Shown: in pieces, positions 11,401-23,400 of the stretch
Layout of the letters: each line of letters opens with the position of its first letter
How positions within the stretch are numbered: position 1 is the first letter of the stretch
NCBI GenBank assembly: GCA_019095985.1
Contig: CM032659.1
Span: 26,461,959 to 26,525,958 of the forward strand
From: Streblospio benedicti
Lineage: Eukaryota; Annelida; Polychaeta; Spionida; Spionidae
Direction: 5' to 3'
Length of the DNA: 64,000 nt
Notes under the pieces: model-generated
The model's database searches: none
What the model saw: the letters and a program-made list of their open reading frames with translations, nothing else
Told to the model about the DNA's origin: nothing
Position numbers and translations under genes: made by a program

Positions 11401-14400
11401 ATGTATGACTTTGAATGTCACAGCTTACACTTTTTGATACACCCTGGACAACGTGTCCTAATATTAGGCGCGCATGTGAATTACATTAAATAGGCTCCCA
11501 ACTAGAAGTATAGTTATATGTTGCTAGTTGAATCATACCGTCCAAAATCAATACCACCTTCTGTAATATAAATACTTTTTATATTTGCACGCTGGCCCCA
11601 ATTAAATAAATGATAAGTTTGTTACCATTGATGTTTAGAATGTGTGAGAAAGATTGTTAATAAAGCAAACCAACCTTGCACTTTTTGTTAGATCATACTA
11701 TGATAATTTTCAACCACATTGATGAACTGGCAGTTTAGAATACTTGGTACATGTTTACTTTTTTAAAGTTTATCAAGTTATGATATGCAATTTAATTAGA
11801 TTAGAATGTAAAATATGATTTTTTGAAAATCAGTCTATTCAACTTAATCATCAAATTACAGCCAATCTATTTGTTTCCTTGTAACTTTTATCATGGCATT
11901 TTGTAAAATCGTATAATACATTAGACCCAAATTCATATGCCATGTAGAATCTCCGTCCATCTTTCAATGCTACACAATGCTATAAAAGATGAACAATAAC
12001 TGAAAACTAAGATTTCATTCAAGATCTCTCACAGTAATTAAAATGAAAAACCTTAACAGATAGCATAACGTTCCACGATGAAAATAGCCTGTAATTAGCT
12101 AGCCTCTGTTAGACCGCAAAATATAACCAACGCAAAATATAACCAGTTATGATTTGCGTTAACGCAAAATATAACCACAGCTCAAAAAATGCACCTGGTG
12201 ACGCAAAATATAACCAAGGTGTAGCCAGTGGCAATTGTTATCTCGTCAAGAGGTGAATTCATTCATTCTTTAAGTTAATGGTTTTCACATGATCAATACG
12301 CCTTTCGGCTTCTTAAATCAGGCTGCCCCCATCCCAGGCTATCAAAATGTAAATGTAAATGTCGGTTTCTGGTCTTCTTCCCGAATGATCAGACAACTCT
12401 ACATCAACACAAGGTCATTGGCATCATTGTCACACTATATTTTTCTCACCTTCCTGGGGAGGATTCAGCACATTTGCTACCGTAGCGCAGACGTGCTAAT
12501 CACTCACCTGACCTGTACCTATTTCCCATGTAGTAATCAAGGAACAGTGTGCAACCTGTTAGAGGTAAGTTGCTCAATACACCACCAGCACGACTACTCA
12601 TTTTGTTTACAGGAAAACTCTAAAAAAACTTGGATAATACCCTGGTAATTAAGCTGCAAAATCATTGTTGGAAAGATGATTTCAGGCTGGAAATGGTCTT
12701 GGTGCCAACTCACTTCCAGGGTCGCTATTAAAGAGAACAGAGGAGGAGTCATGGACGTAAGTAACACATGGTTATGCATGTGTTCAAGTACAAGAGACAT
12801 ATCTACTTTTACAGGATAACGTTTCACAATTAATTTATTCCCATATTTACAATCCTTGAACCCACTTCAGTAGTTTAGGCTGAAACCTGTGTAAATGTCT
12901 GTTGTTGGTAGTAATCTACATGTCTATTGTTTCCAAGTCCAATTACAACAAAGCCGTATGGCAGTGATAATGTGATTTCACCCCCAACTAATGTGCGTGG
13001 ATTGTAATATGATACACACATGTGTTGACATTGACATGTTTATTGACAACGTGGTGGCATGGCTCCATCGCTGATGTGCTGACTCTACCAAGTGAATTAC
13101 AATACCATCTGTGATTAAACATACATGTATGTGTTACTAAATAGAATGCCACAACTCTATCATTACCAATATCCAACTTGACACCCCCACGCACGGAACC
13201 CATCATCAAAAGTTCAACCCCAATGTGCGTGGCTGGTCGTTTAATTTTCACAACGAAACTGTGCCCAGGGCTATTGGGTTGAACCCGGCAAAGGTCATCT
13301 GTACATTGCCCAGCTGCACTATAGATATATCCTATAGAACTTCAAAACTAGTGGTGAAATTTAATCTCCATATGTGCATGCTATATTGTATGCATTGAAT
13401 TTTAAAGTAGAGTATTGGGTTACTAGAAAGTTTGTTGGTGAACTGTTTGGTGAATAGTAGAAATTTTGGCAAATAATTTTTTTCTACTAATGAATGATAA
13501 ATGAATACAAAATGAGTAAAGATGTTTTATGAATTAGATATAACGCTTTGAACTACAGAGTCTTTGATTTTAGTTGACATTAGCAACTTGAAAGAGATAC
13601 ATTAGGATGGTCTCCTGTATTAAAAAGTGGGCCATTTATCAAGAAATCACAATTAAAAAATTATGCACATGTCCACTTAGTTCACTTTTAATCCCCTGTT
13701 GTACAGAAGGTTATTCTCAGGGGATTATGAACCACACTCAGCCTTTGAATTATGCAATATTGCCGACGTTGGATTTGGCTGTCAGTGTCAAATACAAAGT
13801 GAAAATCAATACTAGATCTAGTAGGCTTAAAATTACAGAGTACCCGTACATGTAGTACTAGTATTTACTATTTACATTAGCATACTACAGTTGAGTTTGG
13901 TAAATAAATATTCAAATATAATAATTGTGCAATGGTGTATATATGGATGATTATTTCATGACTCGTGAGGATAGATGTAATCACTGAATGATGATGGATG
14001 AATGGTAGAAACATTGATGTATTTGTGTTGGCAGTTTGTGTCAATTTGTGAAGAGTGTCACAAATTTAGTAAAGACTAAAGTAATCTAGAAGTAAACATG
14101 TTATATACATGGTTGCTATATACATGGAGCTGTTCAAAATGAAGATAATTAGATCTAGACATTCTGTAGACGGAGACAATTAATGTGAAAGAATCGTTTG
14201 ACAAGATCTATCAAACCTATTTATAAAAAAAGTAATGTCATTTACGAAATCACCAACCAAAACAAAATCAGTAAAACAATACAAACAAGGAGACTGTCAT
14301 GGATTGGACATCTAATGTGCTTACTGGCAGAAACACCCACCAGAATAGCCTTCAATGAAGCTATTAAACCGAGCAAGAAATATAAGAGACCAAAAACCAC

Positions 14401-17400
14401 ATGGATAGATACAACAGTCAATACAAAAAGATTTCAACGAACTTGAAATAAACATTACCATCAACGAGATAAACAGCATAAAAAACTAACAGAACTGTTG
14501 ACCGCACTGTATACAGAGAAATGACAAACATGTTGGGTATGCAGGGGAATCCTGTGAGGACGGCACCCGGTCTTAGCCGTTCATGATGATGTCGATAATG
14601 ATGATGGTTATATCAAACTTATAGTCATGCATGGGCCAAGAGATGACAAAGCTTAATACATTGTTAAATCGAATAGTCATATCCATAGCTATACTCAGAG
14701 TTAATCAGGCTTTGATGCATATTTGTTTATAATAAAGGTGCAGGCTTCAAGTCCCTACCACTGATTTCTATGGGCTTTTTTTTTCATACAATTGATGAAT
14801 TATTTCTGTAGCATTGGTGTTAGAATAATATTGTTAACTTTAAGAGCTTCAAGTTTGTATGTCATTTATGAAAATAAGTGCATTATTAATGGATATACAG
14901 TCCAATCAAGAAACTAATACATAATTGTGTTCTCGATTTTATAGGCACGCTGCACTGTCAAAATGAGGATTAATTTAGGCCTGTTTAGAATAAACAGACA
15001 AGTAGAGAATAACCACAATGTGTGTACCTTTCATGCAGTCATTGCAATACATTTTGACAGAAATGCATACTTTTTGGTTTCCATATTTGTGAATTTTAGT
15101 TTAAAATCAACTTCAATCAGCTCTAGCTCCGTCACAAGCCCCGCCGCATATGCAATTTTTTTATTTAAAATAATCTCTGACCTGTTAGCTTTCCATTAAA
15201 AATAGTTATAGAATTGTTTTGAACTTTCTAGTATAGATTCTTTCAGTTTGTTTGCATTGACCTTCTAATTTCCCATTGATTTCAATGTAATTTTTTGAGC
15301 TTGTAGTTTTCTTGAACACATGTCCGATTTCTAATTATAGTAAAAAATCAAGCCTCGTAACCCATGAATAATATTACATTTTTGGAAAGAAGAATAACAC
15401 AGCTTTCTTTTTGAAATAAATATTAAAGATTTTTTTTTTAACTTTTTGTCCTTATATAGCAGACCATCCTTAAGGACACTGATTATTGAGATCCTTTTGA
15501 GATACCTGGACCTGGACAGTAATGGGTGACATTAACCCGTCAGTGTAATTAGGGTACGTGTTTGATTTTTATGCAGACGACATTTTTATTTGAGGGATGA
15601 GTGAGAGGATGAGAGATAAGGCGAGGGAGGCCGAAAGCTAATGAGGCGTGCGTAGTTGAGGCTTGAGAGGGTGGGATTGTGGGAAAGAATTCCAGGATGC
15701 GTGCTGTTAGACAATGTGAGGCACAACTGATTCTGGAGGCGCCGCTTGCACTGATAGAAATAGGTGGATGCGGTGATTGGGCAAAGCGGTGTGGTCAGTG
15801 CGCAGTGGTCGATAGGCTGATTAACTAGCTGGGGGCGGAGCCCAGAGACTGGCCAGCGTGCATGGTGCAAGGTCAGTGTTGTGGTGAGTGTGGAGGACTG
15901 TGAGAGGCTAGTAAAGGGTTGGTGGGAGGAGCCATTTTGGTGTTATGCTGTGGATAGCAGTGCTTCAAATTTTACACCTGTAATGCCCCAGAATTACCTA
16001 GTTAATTCTAAACACATTACCGGTTTAAGTTTTAAGTGGTATTGGGTTAGAAAGTTTGTTGGTGAATTAAGTGCGTGGAGTAAAATAGAACGACTGTTTG
16101 GCAAATAATTTTTATTTCTACTAATGAATGATAAATGAATACAAATGAGTAAAGATGTTTATGATTTAGATATGCCAAACGTAGTGCCAAACAGTCGTGA
16201 GTAGGGAGAATAGGTTGAAACGGCGCTGGAGGCGCCAGCGACGGCAGAGGGTTCCCACTGAGGGGCGGCGATGTAGCCCAAGTAGCTTGGGACTTCCAGC
16301 CTCCCATGAAGCTGGGCGTCCCTGAGGGTTACCCCAGTGGTAAACGGTGGTTGCGCCCCCCTGCGGGGAGACTGTGCAGGGGAGTAGAGCCTGGCGTCTA
16401 GGCCCGGCTGCGAGGGAGGCCAGCGAATCCACAGCGTAGGTCGTCTATGGTAACCACCTGGGCTGGCCCCTTGGGGAGCAGTAGGAGGCGGCTGATTCGC
16501 GGAGGTTGTAGGCGTGTCTTTACCATGTCCATGTATGCCCGGTAGGGGGTCCACAGCAGGGTCGCTGACTGTTGGCAGGGGAATCACGATCTTATCACTA
16601 AGTGTTTGTCTGTTTTTCGACCATTTCACCAAGATGGAGATTCCATTGTCTTTACCTATCAGTATGCCCCTGCAAAGGTGGTGTGCCTGTGTAATCGAAC
16701 TTTGAGGCCCTGCGGGCGAGGTTGGACTGGCGTAGGAAGCCATAAAATGCGAAAAGTACTGCGCATTTAACATCCTGCCAGCCGAGGTGCTCTTTGTCGC
16801 ATGCTGTACAGAGTTTCCTGAGGAGTGGGGGGGTCTACAGGGGAGTCTTTGATGCTCCGAGTGCCGCATGCCTATTTTAAGAGCCCTGGTGACTAGGCTT
16901 GGCTTGAATGAGGTCAGGTTGTCAGCTTCTGGTTCGTCCCATTAGTTGTGAGGGAGTCTGATGCTAGACAGATAATTTTCACAGCTTTGGGCGATTTTAA
17001 AGTCTGCGTGAGAGGTGCGTCGGCGTATGGAGACGCCAAAGTGTCGCGGCTGGGTTGACTGGGTGGAGGCTGTAGTGTTCGCCAAAACCACAGGTGACCA
17101 AGCAGCGAAGTGCGTGGCATTAAGTTAGCCCTGGTGCCGGGGCGAAAAGCTCGGCATGAGTTAGCGGTGGCAGCGCGTGGTTCGATGTCCAGTGGGTATT
17201 CTGAAACATATTTATGATTAATACTCTGTCATCTTAAACATGAATCCAACTGTAATCAGAGGCTAGTAGTTCATGTTTTAATGGTGAGCGCAGGGTTCTC
17301 TAGGTGGGGCTGAGGTGGCGTTGCTGAGGTCACGTCCGCCCGCCCGCTCATAATTTATTACTGCCGGGGAACATGGGGCGGGGAATAATATGAATATTAC

Positions 17401-20400
17401 ATAGCCGGGCAGAGACCAGCCACATCTCGTGAGGCGCACCTGAGCAAAAAGGGGTCCCAGAGAGCCCTTTTTCGCCCGATGTGAAGGTACATGAATTGTC
17501 ACTATAGAATCGCAGATGAGGTGCACTGTTGAGTCACGCAGAGAGGAGCCCACAGCTTGACGCTCACGAGGCAGTTGAGAGCCTTGAGGGTGGCAGATGC
17601 TGAGTCTTAGCACAAACTCCGGGTAGGTGTGGTGCCAGCGCGTGCCCCAGATAGCTCCGCCTCCCGTGAAGGCTTCTGTCACCTCGAGGGTTGTGCCTGC
17701 ATTGAGGCGGCCAGCGGGAGCATGTGGGTCCCATTCCAAGAATTCCAGGTGTGCTACTAGCGGTGACTTGGCCGCTTACTGATAAGAAATAGGTGGATGC
17801 GGTGATTGACGCCGTGGTCTAGATAGGCTGATTAACTAGCTGGGGGCGGAGCCCCAGAGACAGCCAGCGTGCATGGTGCGAGGTCAGTGTTGTGGTGAGG
17901 CGTGGAGGAGGAGGACCGTGTTAGGCTAAGTAAAAGGGTTGGTGGGAGGAGCCATTTAGGTGTTATGCTGTGGATAGCAATTGGCTAATTTACACCTGTA
18001 ATGCCCCAAATTACCTAGTTAATTCTACTGCAAAACACTCTGAGTAGAAAAAAGGAAATATACAGAATCATATTTGTGGATGGGTTGGAGTCAAGTATGA
18101 CTCCAACACACGGTAGATGATGCATTAAAGAAGAAAGTATAGAGATTCATTAATTTATTAGAAACAAAAATTTGTTCTCTCCTTCAGAAACATGCTGCCG
18201 CAAGCCATTGGAATGACAGAGGATCAGAATAACTAGCATTGATGCTGAGAATGACTGGAAAGTAGTCAGTCTATTCATCGGCGGCAACGATCTGTGTGCC
18301 GTCTGCAGACGATGGGTGAGCAGACTAGTCTAATGATGTTGATTCAAAATTACCACAGCCCTAAACGCATTAAGTAGAACTAACTGTCCACACACTCAAC
18401 GAGTGTCTGCTTCATATTTATACCCAAGCCGGTGGGTTGAAGTCTGTAGGCTATAGACTCAACTCCAGAATTCAGCACGATTTTCAGCACGATTTTCAGC
18501 AAAACGCACCGGATGACCCCGTGTTAGTACGGGTGACCCCGAACGAATGACGTACATCACGTTCGAGATAACTACGTCACACGTACGTTGATAAACGTGG
18601 TGGTTGCACCTACTGTACTCAATTATGGATAACGTAACACTTTCATATAAGCTACGGATAAGTAATTTTGGAATAAAAACAATGATGCTTCTATTTCTCA
18701 AAGTTTAAATAGAAATGTCAAGGTACATTTAACAGTTTAATGAGGATACTAGCTGTCATTATCCCACTGAACGTTGCCACTTGAAATCCGTGGTCTGTCT
18801 GCGAATATGCGTTTATCAACACGGGAATAGTTCAATGTTTAAGGTTGTGGAGCTTATAAAACTGCGTATTATTCATACACATATGTAAAATTTACTACTG
18901 AAACCGATTTCATACATAATAGATGATGCACCCCATTTCTGAGTGAAAACGTTTAAAAAAGTGGTTGTTTTTCCGAGATCGGCAAAAATATCTGCGTAGT
19001 TGACACCATCATTTTATTCGTTTTCAAAGAAACACACGATATACGGAGCCTATGCAGCTTTCATAAGACTGCTGTCAAACACCTTTTCTGTGATCCGCCA
19101 TTTGAATTGTCATCAAATATCCATTTTAGAAGACACAAACCAAATATCTGTCCGTGTGCCGTGGCATCATTGTACAATTTTGATACTAAATATGAGCTTA
19201 CGAGGCTGGATTTTGCGGCCTATGTTCCTCTGCTGGTATTCCCATAGTGACTAACATTTTATTAAAATCACGAATCATGTCCAGTGAAGTGAACTTGCGC
19301 ACGTGGACTTACATCAGCCATCATTAACAGCAATGAAAGTGTGACAGACAGATGTTATATAGCTCTGTACTTATCATTCAACTTGTGTTTCATTTTTTTT
19401 TCTATTATACAGGAGCGTTTTAAAAAAAGAAGATGTTAATGGAGACAGCCACTATTGGCTTATAGTGTCTAGAACTATATAGAGTTCTCTCTATACTACT
19501 TGTGTGCGTCCTCATACCAATATTTTCTTTAAACTTTATGACCATCTTTCGTATTCATTTATCATATTCATTATCATAATAAAGAATCATTCATAATAAT
19601 TCTTTTTCCTTAAATTTTCTGCACGTGAACAAGACATAATATAGAGGGGTTTGGGTCTTAAGCAACTCAGAATTCAGCCCCGATTGGAATTTTAAGACTA
19701 TACGCACGATTTTCTATGAACTCAACTCATTTTCACGATTTTCAAATTTTCAGCAAAATGCACCGGATGACCCCGTGTTAGTACGGGTGACCCCGAACGA
19801 ATGACGTACATCACGTTCAGATAACTACGTCACACGTACGTTGATAAACGTGGTGGTTGCACCTACTGTACTCAATTATGGATAACGTAACACTTTCATA
19901 TCGGCTAAGGAGAAGTAATTAGACAAATAAAAACAGTGATGCTTCTATTTCTCAAAGTTTACATAGAAATGTCAAGGTACATTTAACAGTTTAATGAGGA
20001 TACTAGCTGTCATTGTCCCACTGAACGCTGCCACTTGAAATCCCGGTCTGTCTGCGAATGTATGTTTATCAAAACAGGAATAGTTCAATGTTTAAGGTTG
20101 TGGAGCTTATAAAACTGCGTAATTATTCATACACCTATGTAAAATTTACTACTGAAACCGTTTTCATGCATAATAGATGATTATTTACAGCATTTCTGAG
20201 TGGAAACGTTTAAAAAATTGTGTTGTTTATTCCCGGGATCGGCAAAATATCTGGGCGTAGTTGACGCCATCATTTATTCGTTTTCAAAGAAAACACGATA
20301 TACGGAGCCGACCACGGAGCCCATGCAGCTTTCATAAGACTGCTGTCAAACACCTTATCTGTGATCCGCCATTTGAATTGTCATAAAATATCCCTGGCAT

Positions 20401-23400
20401 GGTGTATCATATATAGGGAGCTTTGGAGCCTTAAGCAACTTCTTATGTATACATAATAAAATAAGTTATATCATAACGATTCTCTTGATGATCAATCCCA
20501 GATTGAAAAAAAAGCATCTTTCTGATAAAATGATTATCATATTTTCATTGTAATATGAAATCACATCAAATCCATCAATATAAATTATGAAATACAAACA
20601 GACTAAGTATTATTCTAAATAAATTGTAATCTTGATCCGTTTCTCGGCCAAGTAGACAAAATCCATATATCAGCTTCGTACACGCTTAAGCAATATGTGC
20701 ATAAAGTGTTTTAGGTTAATGTGTGGCGGGCTTGTGTCATTGTGCTTTTTAAATAGAATACCACATTAGCTCACTTCAAAACATTCTGACAAGTGGTTAA
20801 GTGTACACAATCCACATTTAATGAAATAATCGACATTTCATTCACATTGTTGGAAAAGAAACGTTCATATAGTGGGTTATTCAAGCAGAAATGTATGACT
20901 TTGAATGTCACAGCTTACACTTTGATACACCCTGGACAACGTGTCCTAATATTAGGCGCGCACGTGAATTACATTTAATAGGCTCCCAACTAGAAGTATA
21001 GTTATATGTTGCTAGTTGAATCATACCGTCCAAAATCAATACCACCTTCTGTAAAATAAATACTTTTAATATTTGCACGCTGGCCCCAATTAAATAAATG
21101 ATAAGTTTGTTACCATTGATGTTTAGAATGTGTGAGAAAGACTGTTAGATAAAGCAAACCAACCTTGCACTTTTTGTTTGATCATAATATGATAATTTTC
21201 AACCACATTGATGGACTGGCAGTTTAGAATACTTGGTACATGTTTACTTTGTTAAGTTTATCAAGTTATGATATGCAATTTAGATTAGAATGTAAAATAT
21301 GTTTTTTGAAAATCAATCTATACAACTTAATCATCAGATTAAAGCCAATCTATTTGTTTCCTTGTAACTCTTATTATGGCAGTATGTAAAATCGTATACT
21401 ACATTAGACCCAAATTCATATGCCATGTAAAATCTCCGCCCATCTTTCAATGCTACACAATGCTACAAAAAATGAACAATAACTGAAAACTAAGATTTCA
21501 TTCAAAATGTCACTAAATGCAAAAATTAAAAAAAAGCATAACTTTCCACGATGAAAATAGCATTTTGCGTTAAAGAAAATAGCCTGTAAAAAAATGCACC
21601 TGGTGACGCAAAATATAACCAAGGTGTAGCCAGTGGCAATTTTAATCTCGTCAAGTGGTGAATTCATTCATTCTTTGAGTCAATGGTTTTCACATGATCA
21701 ATAGGTCTATCGGCTTTTTAATCAGGCTGCCCCCACCCTGGGCTATCAAAATGTAAATGTAAATGTCTGGTTTCTGGTCTTCTTCCCCGAAGAATCAGAC
21801 AACTCTACATCAACACAAGGTCATTGGCATCCTTGTCACACTATATTTTCCCAACTTCCCGGGAGGATTCAGCACATTTGCTACCGTAGCGCAGACGTGC
21901 TAATCACTCACATTGGCGTTCACTCACCTGGCCTGTACCTATTTAACATGTAGTAACCACAGAATAGTGTGCAACCTGTTAGAAGTAAGTTTGCTCAATA
22001 CTTACCATATTTCTTTTACTCATTTTACAGTTTACATGGCACACTAATAGGGCAGAGTGTAGACTCTCATGCATAATGTCTGAAAACTGGTTTAAAATAC
22101 AGATAAGTTTAATGCTCCAAAAATGTGGGTTGTGTATGAGCAAAATATTGGCAACAAATCTTTAGAACTCCTTTACTCTATGCAGACATCAGCTAGTTTT
22201 CCAGGGCGTCTTCTTTTTCTTTCAAATAAATTTGCGTTTGCCAATGTGATGAAAGACAGAATATACTAGCCAACGTCTTGACCTTAGTATATGAGAACTA
22301 CTGCATATCTCTTTACCAAGTTTACTTGTGAATTCAATTTTACTTTCACTGTTCTAGCAAGCAAGCTCCTGCCAATGTGCAGATATAGCTGAAGACACTT
22401 TATTTGACTATATCAAGTGGGCCATATTTGGGACTCGAACTCACAACCCCAAGGTTGTGAGACCAGAATGATACCATCATCCCAAGCAGCGGGCTGTTAA
22501 AAGGTTACTCGGACAAATATAGTCAAATGAAAGTTGTGTCTTCAGCTGTATCAACACAGTGGTAGGGGCTTGCTTGCAAGAACAGTGAGTGTAAAATTAT
22601 ATAAGAACTGTAACCTATACTGAATGCTCATCTGCACAAGATCTAATTCACTATTTGAGTATTACTACTTGCTTTTGTGCTAAAAATCAGCCAAACACAG
22701 ACAAACTGGCTTCATCAGTCTAATGACTTGCCACCAAGGTTGTCCGTCACGTGATGAGTGGTGTGACATTAAGTCGGCGGCTGGCAGGATGTTGTTGCTT
22801 TTGGCGGCAAGTCGTAGGACTGATGAAGCCAATGGAGACAATAGCTGATTCTTTCAAAAGCTAATAGTAATACTCAATGAATATTCCACCCATGGTTTAG
22901 GGAAGCGGCTTTCCCTGGGCTTTGCATGTCTCTTCATATGTTGTCTCTATTTAACAAAGGTGTAGCCAGTGGCAATGTTGTTATCTCGTCAAGAGGTGAA
23001 TTCATTCATTGTTTTAAGTTAATGGTTTCACATGATACCGCCTGGTGGCTTCTTAAATCAGGCTGCCCCCATAGTGAGCTTATCAAAATGTAAATGTAAA
23101 TAGGTTTCTGGTCTTATAGAATGATGAACAACTCTACATCAACACAAAATATCATTGGCATCATTGTCACGGCCCTATATTTTCTCCCTTTCCTGGGAGG
23201 ATTCAGCACATTAGCTACCGTAGCGCAAATAAATACTCACCTGACCTTTTAGTATTTCACATGTAGTAATCAAGGAACAGTGTGCAACCTGTTGAGTAAA
23301 AGTTTGCTCAATACTTACCACCAGATACGACTACTCATTTTTACAGTTTACATGGCAAATACTCATAGCGCAGAGTGTAGACTCGAGTGCATAATGTCTA

